From: Heliocidaris tuberculata
Lineage: Eukaryota > Echinodermata > Echinoidea > Camarodonta > Echinometridae
Direction of reading: 5' to 3'
Assembly: GCA_025618425.1 (NCBI GenBank)
Contig: CM046842.1
Location: forward strand, 25,083,562 to 25,147,561
DNA length: 64,000 nt
Shown: piece after piece, positions 1 through 12,589 of the stretch
How the letters are laid out: the number at the start of each line of letters is the position of its first letter
Numbering within the stretch: the first letter of the stretch is position 1
The notes under the pieces: generated by a model
Databases searched by the model: none
The model's input: only the letters and a program-made list of their open reading frames with translations
Told to the model about the DNA's origin: nothing
Program-made: the position numbers and the translations under genes

Positions 1-77
1 TTAAGCCTTTCACCATTCAGGGAGATGTCCAGTGTCGTGTTGGCACATTTGTTTGCCAGATGGAAGAGGGAACAGAA
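1..77 (-). CDS. Partial exon of an unidentified protein-coding gene (left edge)
   Basis: Read on the minus strand, a pyrimidine-rich tract ending in TTATTATAG precedes position 77, and the next 77 nt stay open in one frame to the window edge, encoding FCSLFHLANKCANTTLDISL and a few more residues. It starts in phase 0, which is the phase in which the exon at 447-556 ends, so the two join without a frame break. I do not recognise the protein. The gene continues to the left of the window. Support is splice-site quality plus phase agreement only. Confidence 0.45.
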
Positions 78-446
78 CTATAATAAGATGAGAAAACAGC
101 ATCTAATATAGCAAGAGACTATAACACAAGCATGGATGATTAGTGTTTATGTATTAAATGCTATGGTTGTGTAGGAGCATGACAAAGCTTATATTAGTAA
201 ATAGAAGATTAGGGTATAAATTATTTCCCTATTAAAACAAAGCAGCACAACTAATTGACATGACTTTGAATGAACACCCATCCCCAATTTCCATGAATTG
301 ATGCATTAGGAAAACAATTGGATTGTTACATGTATTATACTACAAATAAAATTGCACTTACTCTCTTAGGTAAGGACGTGAAATCAACAATACTAGTACG
401 TTAGTAAGTGTTTTTCCTTGAGGATGGGAAACAGGTGTGTGATCAC

Positions 447-556
447 CTGAAATGATGATGGCACCAGTTCTACTTCTCTTCCCTCGTTCTTCCTCATGTT
501 CTTGTACTGCACGAAACAAGCCTGTATGTTGACCAAACTACATCCAGCACTTTCGC
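447..556 (-). CDS. Internal exon of the same unidentified gene
   Basis: A strong acceptor (ATTCCTTTCTTACTGAATTTACAG) leads into 110 nt ending at CAG|GTGATC. Only one of three frames is open; it encodes a charged peptide that includes CSLVNIQACFVQYKNMRK and ends VELVPSSFQ. The other two frames hit stops. It enters with two nucleotides of a split codon and leaves in phase 0, matching the exon at 1-77. No family is recognised; a preceding exon must lie further right on the minus strand but I could not identify it. Confidence 0.45.
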
Positions 557-1999
557 CTGTAAATTCAGTAAGAAAGGAATTTAGATCATTATTGTATTTT
601 TGCCAGGATAAGAAATAGCAAAGCAAAATGAAAATACTAAAAAATAATAATTTACTTTAAAAGACAAAACAGCAATGCTGAGAATAATAATGATTTTAAA
701 AATTAAAGCAGTAAATAATTATTATTTGACCAGATGAATTCCGACTTGCTTTATGTCTTATTTATAATGACATAATTGATGAGGGATGTTGTACTGTATG
801 TAAAGTATCTATATAAAAACTAGGCCATAGTGATATATAATTTGATTTATAACTAACTGCGCTCCCACTCAAACAAATGTTGGGATTCGCCCCTTTATCT
901 CAATGTAGACTTAGGGGTTTATGAACAGCAAGTGTACATGATACATATACATCTATTCTAGATCCAGGGGCGGATCCAGGAATCAGGATTTTGTCAAAGG
1001 GGGGGGGGGGGGGCACATATCTCAGAAAACTTTCTGACAAGAAAAGAAGAATAAAGGTTATCTTTTTTTTGGGGGGGGGGGGGAGGGGTCCAGTTTTCCT
1101 TCAAATTCTCTGAAGAGCAAAAAGGGGATGCCCCCTAGATCTTTGACATCCCTATTTCGGAATTGTAGCCCTACTGAAAAAATTCTCTCTGAAAATTTCA
1201 GATTTACTTATTTCCATATGTCAAATTGATCTAATGATTATTTTTATTTCTCCCTTTTAAAAAAAGAAAATATTGGCCTGTAACTTAGACTGCTTCTAGA
1301 TCTACTGAAAATGCTTTGATCAAAACAAAAAGGAAACAAAACTACCTAAAACAAACAAATAATAAAACAAAAAGATATGGAGGAGTGAGCCTACCATTTA
1401 GACGAAAAATGAAGCCAAATTAACAGTCAAACTCCAGACTCTACACATCATTCTGTCACTCAACAATGACAAAGGAAAAGAAACGATAACTGTTAGATCT
1501 AAATGTTAGACCTAAAAAAAAAGAAAAAAGGTCTCTAACTTAGTTCTAGATCTACATAAACTCTAGATGTTAAGGTTAGTCAGTGACATGTAAATTGATG
1601 TTAGATATATATTTTAAATTTAGAGTCTAGAGACTAGACTCTTGCCTAAATTAGAATCTAGACCAATATTATTTTGCCTAACGTTAGGCTCTAGATCTGG
1701 ACCTAGAATTAACAGCTTAGCAAGTACAAGCCCCTCCCCTCCCCAAAATTAGGCTCAAATTAAGAACCCACAATAGTGATACTAAATCATGTCAAGTTAA
1801 TTAATTTGCATATAAGCTACAGCTTCACCATTCAGTCTAAGTGTATTTATAGGCTCCGCCCCCGAGCGGCATTTCATATCTTAATATTTTCACGTGTGGC
1901 ACCTTCACCTGCCCCTCCACATGTCACTTTATAAATTATGATACAACCATTTTTTTAATTTTTTTTTTTATGTAGATCTATTGTAGCTCATTATTAAAT
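557..1999. other. Non-coding stretch with repeat end and CTAG-rich patch
   Basis: No supported exon. At 961-1010 lies a hAT-like repeat end (caggggcggatccagg followed by a long G tract); similar ends occur near 22497, 28860 and 62165. From about 1290 to 1710 the sequence is unusually rich in TCTAGA, AGATCTA and related CTAG-containing words. The rest is AT-rich, with homopolymer tracts. Confidence 0.5.
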
Positions 2000-2170
2000 G
2001 GTACCACTCACCAAAAAATATTTTACTCTGTATGTCAGAGGTTCCATGTCACTCTACTATATTCCAAATATGGGCTTCGAATATTACATCTATAAAGAGA
2101 TATTACAAGTTTAATTATACTCTCTATAAGCATAAAAGCGACTCGTGAGTAGACTACTCAACGCACCCGT
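2000..2170 (+). repeat. Dispersed repeat, inverted relative to 44030-44205
   Basis: This segment (starting near ggtaccactcaccaaaaaat and ending near gcacccgtacgtgc) matches the reverse complement of 44030-44205 over about 170 bp with modest divergence, including aagcgactcgtgagtagact. The second copy lies in an EPS8 intron 42 kb away. The type of element is not determined. Confidence 0.7.
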
Positions 2171-3430
2171 ACGTGCTTAGAAAAGAGAATTAATCCAATG
2201 AACTGATCTTATAATCATCTGATGACTGAAATTATCATTTTGGGAAAGTCTGCACTATCAAATGTGACCCGACGCCTCAAAACATACAATGAGGCGCCAA
2301 AATTATCATTGTTATTATTTTTTATATATATACATTTTCTGAGAGTAGAGATTCTCAGCTTTCCAAGGGTATATCACTTGCCTAGTTTACTCAATGATAA
2401 CACCTTTAAATATCACATTCAGAATCAGTATGTAACCAGCAATCAATAACTCCTATTCAGAGAGAATGGCCATAACAAAAGAGTGCTAAACCTTCGCTCT
2501 CTGTGTGCGACCAAGTAAAACTGGGTCTTCAAATGGCCATGGTAACCAGTATGAAGGAATTATCAGATTAGGCTGAATTTTGGCATGCCGCTCGAGGAGG
2601 ACCTGTTCATTACTCACTCCAAAAATCAATTTAATACATCTAGAGTTAAAGTAGTAATTTGGCATTGAATGAAAGTATTTCAAAAGCAAATTTCGGCGAT
2701 TTCGATTTTTTAGCTCGACAGGTGAAAAAAGGAGTCATTTTAAAATGCCCCAAAAACATATTTCTAAGTCGAATTACGACTCACAAACTTGAGACATGAT
2801 AGAATGATAATGAAACTACAAATTTCAATCAAAAACAGAAAATCGACTGATCCAAGCAAATTTAATATTTTGGGCTGTTTGCTACGTTGTGGTCCGTGCG
2901 ACTTATTGTAGGTTTTGAGACGGCGGGTCATAAATGCTATTTACATGATATAAAACTATTTAAGTATACTAAAAAAAACAACCAAAAAAAACAATCATTA
3001 TTGAGAAGTTGAAAAACAGGTTAGTTCATCTAGAAAGCCTCATTTTCAAGTTAAATATGCCCTTGGTATGTGTGGATCAAATTTTAACGAACGTTATTTA
3101 GGACTCTAAAATGTACATTAGTTGGTCATTGTTTCATTTGAGACTTTGTGGTTTTGGAGTTAGAGTAAATTTATCATGAAAAATCATGATGATTTCATCA
3201 GGATTTTATTCTATGTTGCATACTTGCATCAGTCATGATTTTATACATTCCCGGAAGTACAATAGTAACCTATAACTGTATTTTAAAAAATTGGGGGATA
3301 AAAATTTTTAAAAAATAATTTTTTTTAAATGTAATAAATCCATGTAGCAGATGAGGTCATTTGACTTTAATAATTCAATTGTGATGAAAATGTGTACTCT
3401 TTGTTAGCATTATAAAGTATATATTTGGAG
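2171..3430. other. Non-coding, AT-rich
   Basis: No exon with supporting phase or homology was found. One short open segment near 2492-2602 on the minus strand was considered and rejected as too weakly supported. Confidence 0.4.
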
Positions 3431-3439
3431 TTCCCGTGT

Positions 3440-3975
3440 AGGGCATTGCTGGCGCGTAGCCAGGGGGGGGGGGGCGTTGGGGCGGTCGCCTCCCCCCGCA
3501 AAACGCCAACTATTTTTTTTTTTTAAAGTCGAGAGCGAAAAAGTGGGTGGGAAGTGAGAGGAAAAGGCCTTAAAATGTGCTACGAGCCGTTATCTTTCTC
3601 TCAAAATTTGCTAAAACGTCAAAAGGGTAAATTCCCCCTCCCTGCGTCCACCCCTGTTACATACAGTGCGGTATTGCGTCCAAATATTTGTAAAGCAGTC
3701 AGGGTGTCGAACTAACTTTTAGCCTAAAAAAAAAAAAGGTGCTACACGAGCCGTTATCTTTCTCTTAAATTTGCCAGAACGTTAAACTTTCGTGATTAGC
3801 GCGGGAAGGGGGAACCCCCCCCCCCTCCCTGCGCCCACCCCTGTTAATGGAGTGCTATATTGCGTCCAAATATTTGTAAAGCAGCCAGGGTGTCGAACTA
3901 ACTTTTCGCCTAAAAAAAAAAGGTGCTACACGAGCCGTTATTTTTCTCTCAAATTTGCTTAAACGTCAAAACTTT
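3440..3975 (+). repeat. Tandem ~180-bp repeat, about 2.5 copies
   Basis: The words gagccgttatctttctct, attgcgtccaaatatttgta and agggtgtcgaactaactttt recur in the same order at about 3585, 3672 and 3700, then 3752, 3858 and 3890, then 3935. A G-tract start near 3460 and C tracts within each unit suggest that it derives from a G-rich dispersed element. Confidence 0.7.
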
Positions 3976-6350
3976 CGCGCCTATATTTAATGCTATCGCG
4001 ATTCATTGCCCTAATCGGATCGTAGTGGATCGTATAGTGTAGGATGGGCTTTACTAATACACACTCAATAGCAACTTCCTAGTAACGATATAGTGCTGAA
4101 TGGCGTTTCTAGACCGTGGCAGGGGCAAAACATGCAAGGCAACGGCGATTCATAAAATGCTGGGGGAAAAATAATTTTCCCGGGCCCTTAATTGTGGCAG
4201 GATGGTCCTTCGTTTTAATGTTAAAAATATGAAAGATTTCTAGCCATTTGTTGGTTTCTATTTTGTATTGGCTAATTGCTTTTGCACAATGCATGGTTAT
4301 GTTCCATATACCGTAATGTCACCAGTCGTGGAGGGGTTTGACAGTTTTGGATTAATAACTTTCAGAAAATACCCTGTTTGTTGAGGAATCACCAACCATT
4401 CGATGCTGAAAATGCTTGTGAATGAAATCCATCTAAAACGTTGCATCTTGCTTCTACGGCGCGAACGCTACTGCGTCGCTTCTACGGGGTTTCTGCTGCT
4501 CAAGTGTCGCCGCACATTGCACCAGTGGTGACGCACCCTCTGTAAATGATATTGCGAAGGAATGGTTAATCTACATCAATTACTCTGTTGTAAAAAAAAT
4601 ATGCACTTAGTACACGGCACGCTACGAAACCATACACAGGAAGCTATCTGGCTATAGCATTGGCTTTGTGGGATTGCGCATGCGCACCGTGTAATACGCT
4701 TGTCCGGCCGCCTACGTCATGATTTGTGTGTTGTAGCAGTGGGCAAGACAGCCAACTTTGAGAACAAAGATAATTTATTTCCAAAGTATTTTTCGTGCAA
4801 AAAAAAGGGGGGTCTGGCTAACATCCATCGAACTTTAGCTTTGTTGCATCGAAAACAGAAAATATGGTACATACTCTTTATTTTGTTTCACTCTGCTAAA
4901 GGAGAAGTTCTTATCCCCCCCCCCCCCCCCCCAAGGAAAAAAAATAGTAGAACATAAAAAATCCCCATACATAAAAAGAATCCCCGTAGATAATTCTCTT
5001 TGGAAAGGAACATTGCCTGCCGTCATTCTTTGCGCCATCGGCTGCGAGCAAAACGCCTCATAGTTGTTCCTTATTTATTTTTGGTAAAATATCTGCGAGC
5101 GAATGGCATCCGTTCATTTCGCTCCAGAGAGACTAGGGCAGTTGACACGGGGCGTTGCAGTAATGTAGCAAGGGTGCGCCACGACTGGTGACATTAGGTA
5201 CAATAAATTTGTTTTATTTGTTTGAACATATTTCCGAACAGGTTTCAAGTCATTAGAAAAAAAAGAGCTAAGTTTTCCTCTGTTCCGCTTCCTTTATTTT
5301 AACGGAAAATGTTTTGCCAATGTCCCTCCCCTACATTTGTTGAAGTTTGATTTTAAGACTTTTAAATCATTGTTCAGAAAAGTAACGACAAAGCACAATA
5401 TTTCGGGAAAAAAAAAACATGTTTAACCAGTGGCGTATCTGGACATTGGAGTCAGTGGGGAGGGGGGGGGGGGGGGATTGGGGGATGGTTAAAGCATCCA
5501 AGCCAAAGTTGAGACATATAATTCAATAAGAAATTGCTTTTATTTGATGATTATTTCTTCACTTCACTGAAAACTCAGTCAATATTTGTTCTTGATATGA
5601 AGTCTGTCAGGGGGAGGTTGAACTGCGTCTCCCTTCAAATACATCAACTGGTGTCTTAACGTATGGGTTTTAAGGCGCCAACGAAATTTCATCATATACA
5701 ACTTTTGTTGTTTGGATGTTAAACAAGGCGATTGTCTCCTTCCCACTCTCCCATCCCCACCTCTCCTTCCAGTGCGCTAGTAATATTAACGAAAATATTG
5801 TTTCTCATAACTAGAAGTGTCAACTGACTGCATACAGGCTTTCAAGCACACCCAAGGACAAAAGTACGGGAAAAGTAGGTTCAAAATTTCAGAAAAAGAC
5901 AGGAAAAAAGAAGGATTCAGGAGAGAAAAAGTAGGATAAAAGTAGGAAATTTGCATGTCCTCAGGATTGGTTCTTTTTTCCATGTCAATACTTGACTGCC
6001 CACTGTTCTGACTAGATCTCACAATTTGTATTTACTGCAGTCATAGATTACATCTATTTCATGGACAAGCTCAAAAGAATACTTTAAATAGCTTTGAGAA
6101 AACATGTTATATGGAATGACTACACTGCCAGGTTACTTTTCTTAGGGATGCAATCGAGCAATGGGCCGATGGGTATGGCTGCACTTCCATCTACCAAAGA
6201 CCTGGTAGTCTAAGCCCCTAAAATGGTGTCTGAGGCAGGCCCCCTTTTAGGGCTGGGTCGTAAATTGGACAAAAGCAGGCCCTTAATTTGCCCCCCCCCC
6301 CCTTACACTTTAGTATGAAAAGGTGGTCCCTGACACAATTCAGGTGTTGG
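3976..6350. other. Non-coding stretch
   Basis: No supported gene. It contains a G-tract repeat end near 5430-5480 (ccagtggcgtatctgg then a G tract), a C tract at 4915-4933 and a purine-rich patch at 5870-5960 that resembles 8120-8240. Short open frames here lack splice-site or homology support. Confidence 0.4.
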
Positions 6351-6359
6351 CTTACATAG

Positions 6360-7890
6360 GCAAGGAAAAAAAATAGAAAATGAGGGAGGGAAAAACAAAA
6401 AAATACACATTTAAAAATTAAAAAAAAAAAAGACAATAGAAAAAATTTCCAAAACATGAAATACAGAAGAATAAAAGAATATTGTCAAAGAAGGGGGAAA
6501 ATATCTACAAAATGAAAGATAGCATTAAAAACAAACCAATGAATAAGGAATTACAGTCAGAAAACAAAAAGAAAAAAATCAAATACAAAGAAATACACAG
6601 AAAATACATATTAATGAATAGAAAGAGAATTGCACAGTGAAAGAATAACCACATAATCAAAGATAGAAATGAAAAACAAACAAATAGGTAAGAAATTATA
6701 GTCAGAAGAAAATGTTTAAAAATGAAATAAGATGCAAAGAAAAAAAATAAGAAAATACATGCAGATGAATAGAAAGAGAAATGTAGACAAAATAAAAGAC
6801 CATAAAATGCCGAAGGAAGAATAGAAAAAGATTATCAAAGAAGAAGAAAAAAAAGAACTACAAAATGAAAGATAGAAATAAAAACAAACAAATAGATAAG
6901 GAATTATGGTCAGAACACAATAGAAAAATGAAAATAAAATACCAAAAAAAATAGTGAGAAAAAGGTTAAAGACTTGGGGGAAAACAATGAATTTTATTTC
7001 TAAAAAGATAGAAAACAAGAGTAAATAGAGCAGAAGAAAACAATACATAAGGAAATACAACTACATAAAAATGGTAAACAAGAACAGAAATACACAAGAC
7101 AAAAATCGAGAGGAAACAAGCTAATACATATTAAAAGAAAGAGAAGACATATAAACAAAAAAGAGAAAAATACATCAGAATGAATAGAATGTGAACATCA
7201 AATAAGGGGGAAATGAAGAACTAAATAAGAAAGATTTAAAAAAAAAACAGAAGAAAAAAACAGCAACACAGAAATACAAAAGGAAGTATTGAACACAAGG
7301 GGGTAATACATAAGGAAAGATAGAAAACTGGAGAGTGAAAAACATAGAAATGCATAAAAATATATGGAAAGAGAATTGAATTGAAGAAAAACATCTATAA
7401 GCAAAGATAAAGATAAAAGATGAAAGAAGATGATAGAAAAGCAGGGGGAAAAAAAAGAAATGCATAGGATTAGAAAGAGAATTAATATTACAGAACATGG
7501 AAACAAAATGATACATCAGGAACAATAGAAAGCAAGAGAATGAAAAGCAAAAAAAATACAGATAGATAAAAGAGAATACATAATTAAAGATTAAAAAAAC
7601 ACGCACAAAGTAATGCATACGGAATATAGAATGAGAAGATAACATCAACAGGAAAACAAAAATACAAAAGGATGAATAGAAATGGAAGATAAAGAAAAGG
7701 AAAAAACAAAGGAATACATAGGGCAAGATAGAAAAAGAAAGAAGGAAAAACACAAAATACATAAGAAAAGATGGGAAACAAGACAAGTGAAAAACTGACG
7801 ATTACATAAGGAAAGAGAAATACAAAGAAATATATAATGAAATAGAGGAAGAGAAAGAGATTGGATAAAAAGAGAAGATGAGAAGGGTAA
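6360..7890 (+). repeat. 1.5-kb purine-rich low-complexity stretch with degenerate repeat units
   Basis: The plus strand is almost entirely A and G with scattered ATACA/ATAGA words. A degenerate unit containing gatagaaataaaaacaaaca and ggaattatagtcaga recurs near 6515, 6660 and 6865. The strong strand asymmetry creates long pyrimidine-coded frames on the minus strand that read as Phe/Leu/Ser/Tyr-rich membrane-like peptides; these are compositional artefacts, not genes. Confidence 0.75.
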
Positions 7891-8344
7891 AACAAAGAAA
7901 TGGTTTTGGGGAGGGGAGGGGGAGGGTCGCCTCTGACCTGTTGCCAGTTAACACTTTATGGGCCAAGACTAAATTTGTCAGCGTAGCAGGGGTCTCATTG
8001 GTAATATTCACATTACTTTATACTTAAACTTTATAATATGCACACTGCTTAGTAGGACCTGTAGTAATTGAAGTACAATGAGATTCTTGTGCATGATAGC
8101 CTTGCATAAATATCTCAAATATGTTGTGTTTTTTTTAAATAGGAGAAATTGAAAAAAAAAGGGGGATATATTAGGAGAATTGGGAAAAAAGTAGGAGAAG
8201 TAGGTGGATGGTCATAAAGAAGGAAAAAGTAGGAAAGGTAGGAGCACCTGAAAGCCTGCTGCATAGTATATTTTTTCAAAATCCAGGGTAAGGTAAAAAG
8301 TGCAGCAGACTTTATGATTTCATGTTTCACAACCATATATAGGC

Positions 8345-8660
8345 CAGGAGCCTGTCCCGAAATAGTCAACCCATTTTACATATGAGATTTGACCCCTTAA
8401 AGTTGCTAAGACCATCCATGTCATTCACAAAAAGCTTGTCAGCTCGAATGGAGCCGCCGGGTTTGGCCCCAGAGCCCCCAAATGGGGCCCCAAAGTCGGG
8501 TCGATTTCAACCCATCTAACATACGCGCCAAACTTTGCCAGAAGAAAGGTGTATTACTATACATTACCAAAACACCAAAACTGACAAAATTTTCCGTCGG
8601 AATGGGTTGTCAGACCGCCCCTAAAAAAATGGGGCAAATTTTTCCCCTTAAGGCCCATGG
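8345..8660 (+). repeat. Dispersed repeat, copy 1 (same strand as 33310-33600)
   Basis: The segment from ggagcctgtcccgaaatagt through gaccatccatgtcattc and caacccatctaacata to acaaaattttccgtcggaat is matched, in the same order, at 33310-33600. Divergence is moderate, indicating an old family. No coding potential is recognised. Confidence 0.75.
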
Positions 8661-9017
8661 ACCAAATTTTGTCAGAAGGAAGAGTTAGGGGGTGTACATT
8701 ACAAAAAGATTAAAAACTTACAAAAAATTTCCATCGGGAAGGGGGTGTAACATGCCCCTGAAAAAACACCAAAGTACCCCTAAACAATTTGAATATCATT
8801 TCACCATCAAAATAACAAATGCCTAATATGACCATTAATTTATGTTCCTTTTTGGTGGCATTATTATGATGAACCCCACCTCGCACCTCACTAACCCCCC
8901 CCCCCCCCCCCCCTCAAAAATAAAGAGAGAGAGTTGGAGAAGGCTTTTTTATCAATTACCTATAAAGTCATTAGGATCAAAATGTTGGTCGGGAGTCTGC
9001 AAGCACTTTAATCATTG

Positions 9018-9155
9018 TGTCTTGAGAGAACCCTAGCCTAGGCTCATACTGGTTGTGTCAGGACCAGCTATAGTACAGGGCCTATGGTAGTCTTACAGTT
9101 CAGACACTCTGCTTACGTTCCGACTGAGAGGGGTTTGTGCGTGCAAACTAGGCTT
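9018..9155 (+). repeat. Dispersed repeat, inverted relative to 42060-42200
   Basis: The words cttgagagaaccctagccta, tagtacagggcc and gttcagacactctgc occur here and as reverse complements, in the expected reverse order, at 42060-42200. Copy ends are approximate. Confidence 0.65.
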
Positions 9156-9698
9156 TCATAGGGGTTTCTCCTGATTGTCTGCTACCTACTTTTGATATAC
9201 ATGTATATTGTATTGTAAATATACATGTAAATATTGTATCTATGTTTCTTATTGTAAAAGCCGTAGTGGTGAATTGAAATTTTAAAAAATTGAAAATTTA
9301 ATTGAATCCTCTTCATTTGACTTCGGCATGTAAAATATTTCAAATAGTACCTTGGGAATGAGCCGAAGTGATGATTACTGCAGTCACCAGTACGCAAAAA
9401 GAAGAAGTTCCATCATGGCGTTATCTGTAAATCTAAAAGTATTTGAATACAAATGAGTTTTTAAGAACTGCAGATGCTATATTGTCTACCAATAATGAGT
9501 TATTGAATAGTTTGTTATTGTTGAATAACTTTATTGTTGAATATTTTGGCTGAGAATGGCATTCGTTGACAAATGTTGTCAAGGTTTCTGCTATAGCCTG
9601 AAAAATCGATATCAAACATTGCTATAAAATAAGAACAAATAAAATAAAGGACCTCGGAAATGAGAGTGGTAACAGTAAAGTTTTCTTTTGCAATGGTA

Positions 9699-10192
9699 CT
9701 ATTACATATTTTCCTTTTTTAAAACTTAATATAGACCCTTACTACTCTCGTAAAAACTAGATAACATACACTAAACCTCTAAATTATGATATGACATATA
9801 AATATCAACGTCAATATCAATTAGTTCTCAAGCTAATATCATATCTCCCTCGCCTTTTGTCCTTTTTCCCTATTTGCAGCGATACTTGCAATGGAAATTG
9901 AATTTGTCAAGTTAGATATCAACACATTCAACTGATCTTTATATCTATTACATATTTTCCTTTTTTAAAACTTAATACAGAACCCTTACTACTCTCGTAA
10001 AAACTAGATAACATACACTAAACCTCTAAATTATGATATGACATATAAATATCAACGTCAATATCAATTAGTTCTCAAGCTAATATCATATCTCCCTCGC
10101 CTTTTGTCCTTTTTCCCTATTTGCAGCGATACTTGCAATGGAAATTGAATGTGTCAAGTTAGATATCAACACATTCAACTGATCTTTATATC
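9699..10192 (+). repeat. Near-perfect tandem duplication, unit about 246 bp
   Basis: The unit beginning ctattacatattttcc runs from 9699 to 9944 and is repeated from 9945 to 10192. The copies differ at only a few positions (tatagaccc versus tacagaaccc; aatttgtcaag versus aatgtgtcaag). The high identity implies a recent duplication or an assembly collapse boundary. Confidence 0.9.
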
Positions 10193-12300
10193 GTTATATG
10201 TGTTGTTCCCTATCACTTCAAACCACTGAAGGTGATGGAAGCAATAAATCCAAAAGAGAAAGGCAACTTAACAAAAACACTAAGTGTATAATGATTTGGA
10301 AAGACTTTATTTGAAAATATATTATTTATTGATAGAAAGTAGCATTCCAAAACATGGCCAGCGGCATCTCTTGCAAGCTTTGCATTAGAAATAACGTCAA
10401 ATAAATGGAAAATATGAGAAATTTGATCCAATTGAATGATTTTTTTTTTTTTTTTTTTTTTGATGTGATGATTCAAGCTTATATTTCAACCTTTCATAAA
10501 TTTAAAAGGTGTTTGAAAATTTAGAAAGAAAGAGGGCAATGTAACATTTCAATACATGATATTTGGATATATGTAAATGGTGCAGCTACATATATACTGA
10601 AGGCATTTTTTTTTTTTTTTTTTTTTTTTTTTTGGAGAAAGTATTGTCAAGATAATGAGATTATAGATTTCATCTTTAGAATTAGACTTTACCAAAGGAT
10701 TTGCTTTGGTAATTGGTCTCATACCTAGTATTAAGTAAAAACGATGAAATGTCCGTGAAATCATAACAGGCTTATAAGCTTTAACTCATCCAAATCATTT
10801 GCATAACCTGGGGGTTGTAGAAATTTACAACATTACAGTACAAGATCACCAACATCTCGACACTGACGAAATAGCCTTGTGCCCAAAGTGTTTGCAAGAA
10901 GTGTTTGCAAGAAGTCATTCGTCGCTGCTCAGACCTCTCTTCTTCTTCTTCTTCTCCTTTTTTTTTTTTTTTTTTTTTTTGGGGGGGGGGGGGGGTTGAA
11001 CATCAGCACAAGTCAGCTTTTAGCTTAGATTATGAGAAGCGGGAAAAAGAAAACTGTAAATTTCAGAAATCTGTTTCTCGCTCTTCAAGGTAGGTTTTCA
11101 CGGGGCACGCGAACGATTTGCAAAGGATGCGAATGTCGAGAAAAATGACAATCTCCAACATTCGGAGAAGTTTTTCTCCGAATTTAGATACCAAAATAAG
11201 TTAAAATCTTATTTACAAACTCATGTTATGCTTTTTCTATAACTCTTCCTTGATGTTACCAAATTTCACTATTATTATTTTTTATTTCTTTTATTTGGAA
11301 ACATCTACAAAAACCCTTCAGGACAAAAAATAATGTTGTACATGCAGAAACGGGTTGTCAGAAATGATTTTATTTTTGCATAAACAAGTAAGATTTTCTA
11401 TCATAGTTAAAGTCTCAAGGTATCTGTTGTTATATGAAGATTTTGGTTCCCAAACATGCTGCTTCCTTAATGCTATGTTCTGAGGAAAAACGTGGATTTT
11501 CATATATCTTACTCTGCATTATCGCATTCTGATTTAACATTTGTACTATTATCTAATAGGATCATGAGATCACTCTGTAAAAAATTCCAGATGCCTTAAA
11601 AATCCTACAAATCAGCAATTGGTTTAGAACAATCTGTGAATGTATAGCAATGCAACAAACCCCTTCTACCAAGGATTTATCACAGAACTCCTTGCTTTTT
11701 CTGTGCGGAAAACTAATGGTGAGGGCGCTATCATTCATGCACGGTATGCTGCTATGCAATTTATCATTTCCCGGAGAAGATCGTTCTTTATTGATGTAGC
11801 ATATCTAGCTAGAACCAAACTGAAATGGGTGTAGCAAGTTATGAAACCGAACTCTTTTTTTTTAAGTTAGATTTTTTAAATTTTTCTTGAAGGAAATTCA
11901 ATTTTTTGATGTATCAGAGTATGCATGAATCCTAAAGATATGTATTTTCGTGCAACGAAAAAAATAAATAAATAAAACTATTTGATGGATTTAGCATGTT
12001 TTGAAACCGTATTTTTTCAAGAAAATTTATGCTAGAACTTTCGATAGGGAATACCTCAGTTCTCTTTCTTCAATGTTTTTTGTCTATACTGGACCCGTTT
12101 ACTGGGAACAGCCTGAATAATGAACAGATTTTAAGCCTCTTAAACAATCGTTAATTAAAAATAAAGCTCAGGCGTTATCTTTTTATAATTTTTGTATGAG
12201 TATTCATGTCATGCTGAATCGTACAGAACTGATCTTGTAGTCTTGGTTCGTGTTATACTGTCCTTCATTGATTAGCTTTCTTTCTTTTACATTTTGATAT
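10193..12300. other. Non-coding stretch
   Basis: No supported exon. It contains poly-T runs at 10440-10460 and 10606-10632, a CTT/T/G run at 10937-10995 and a perfect 10-bp stem with a 4-nt loop at 11160-11183 (attcggagaa ... ttctccgaat). Confidence 0.4.
11160..11183. repeat. Perfect short hairpin
   Basis: attcggagaa and ttctccgaat are exact reverse complements separated by GTTT. No flanking context suggests an RNA gene; it may be a repeat remnant. Confidence 0.6.
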
Positions 12301-12589
12301 CTTAAAGGGTACCTGAGGCCTGAAAAAATAATTTGTGTATAGTTAGCTTACACAAAATCAACCCCAGAAAACTTTACACGACATTCAACGGTGACAGGAT
12401 ACAGGAGATATTGATTTTTGAAAATAAAATATCCCCCAAAATCAATATAAATAAGACTTGAGCAAAGACTAGTCGATCGATCACGATAGCTCACCTAACG
12501 ATATATCGATTCAGGAACGTCTTCACTTTCAATTTTCGATTCGATAAATGAATTTTGCGACTTAGTTCTAATTTATTTGTTGTTTCATT

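Noticed and set aside
2492..2602. Possible minus-strand exon (LPWPFEDPVLLGRTQRAKV)
   Set aside because: The AG acceptor lacks a pyrimidine tract, the donor GTTTAG is poor and no phase partner or homology was seen.
6716..7895. Long minus-strand frames rich in Phe, Leu, Ser and Tyr resembling membrane proteins
   Set aside because: They are the complement of an A/G-rich low-complexity tract; several frames are open at once, with no splice sites or family motifs.
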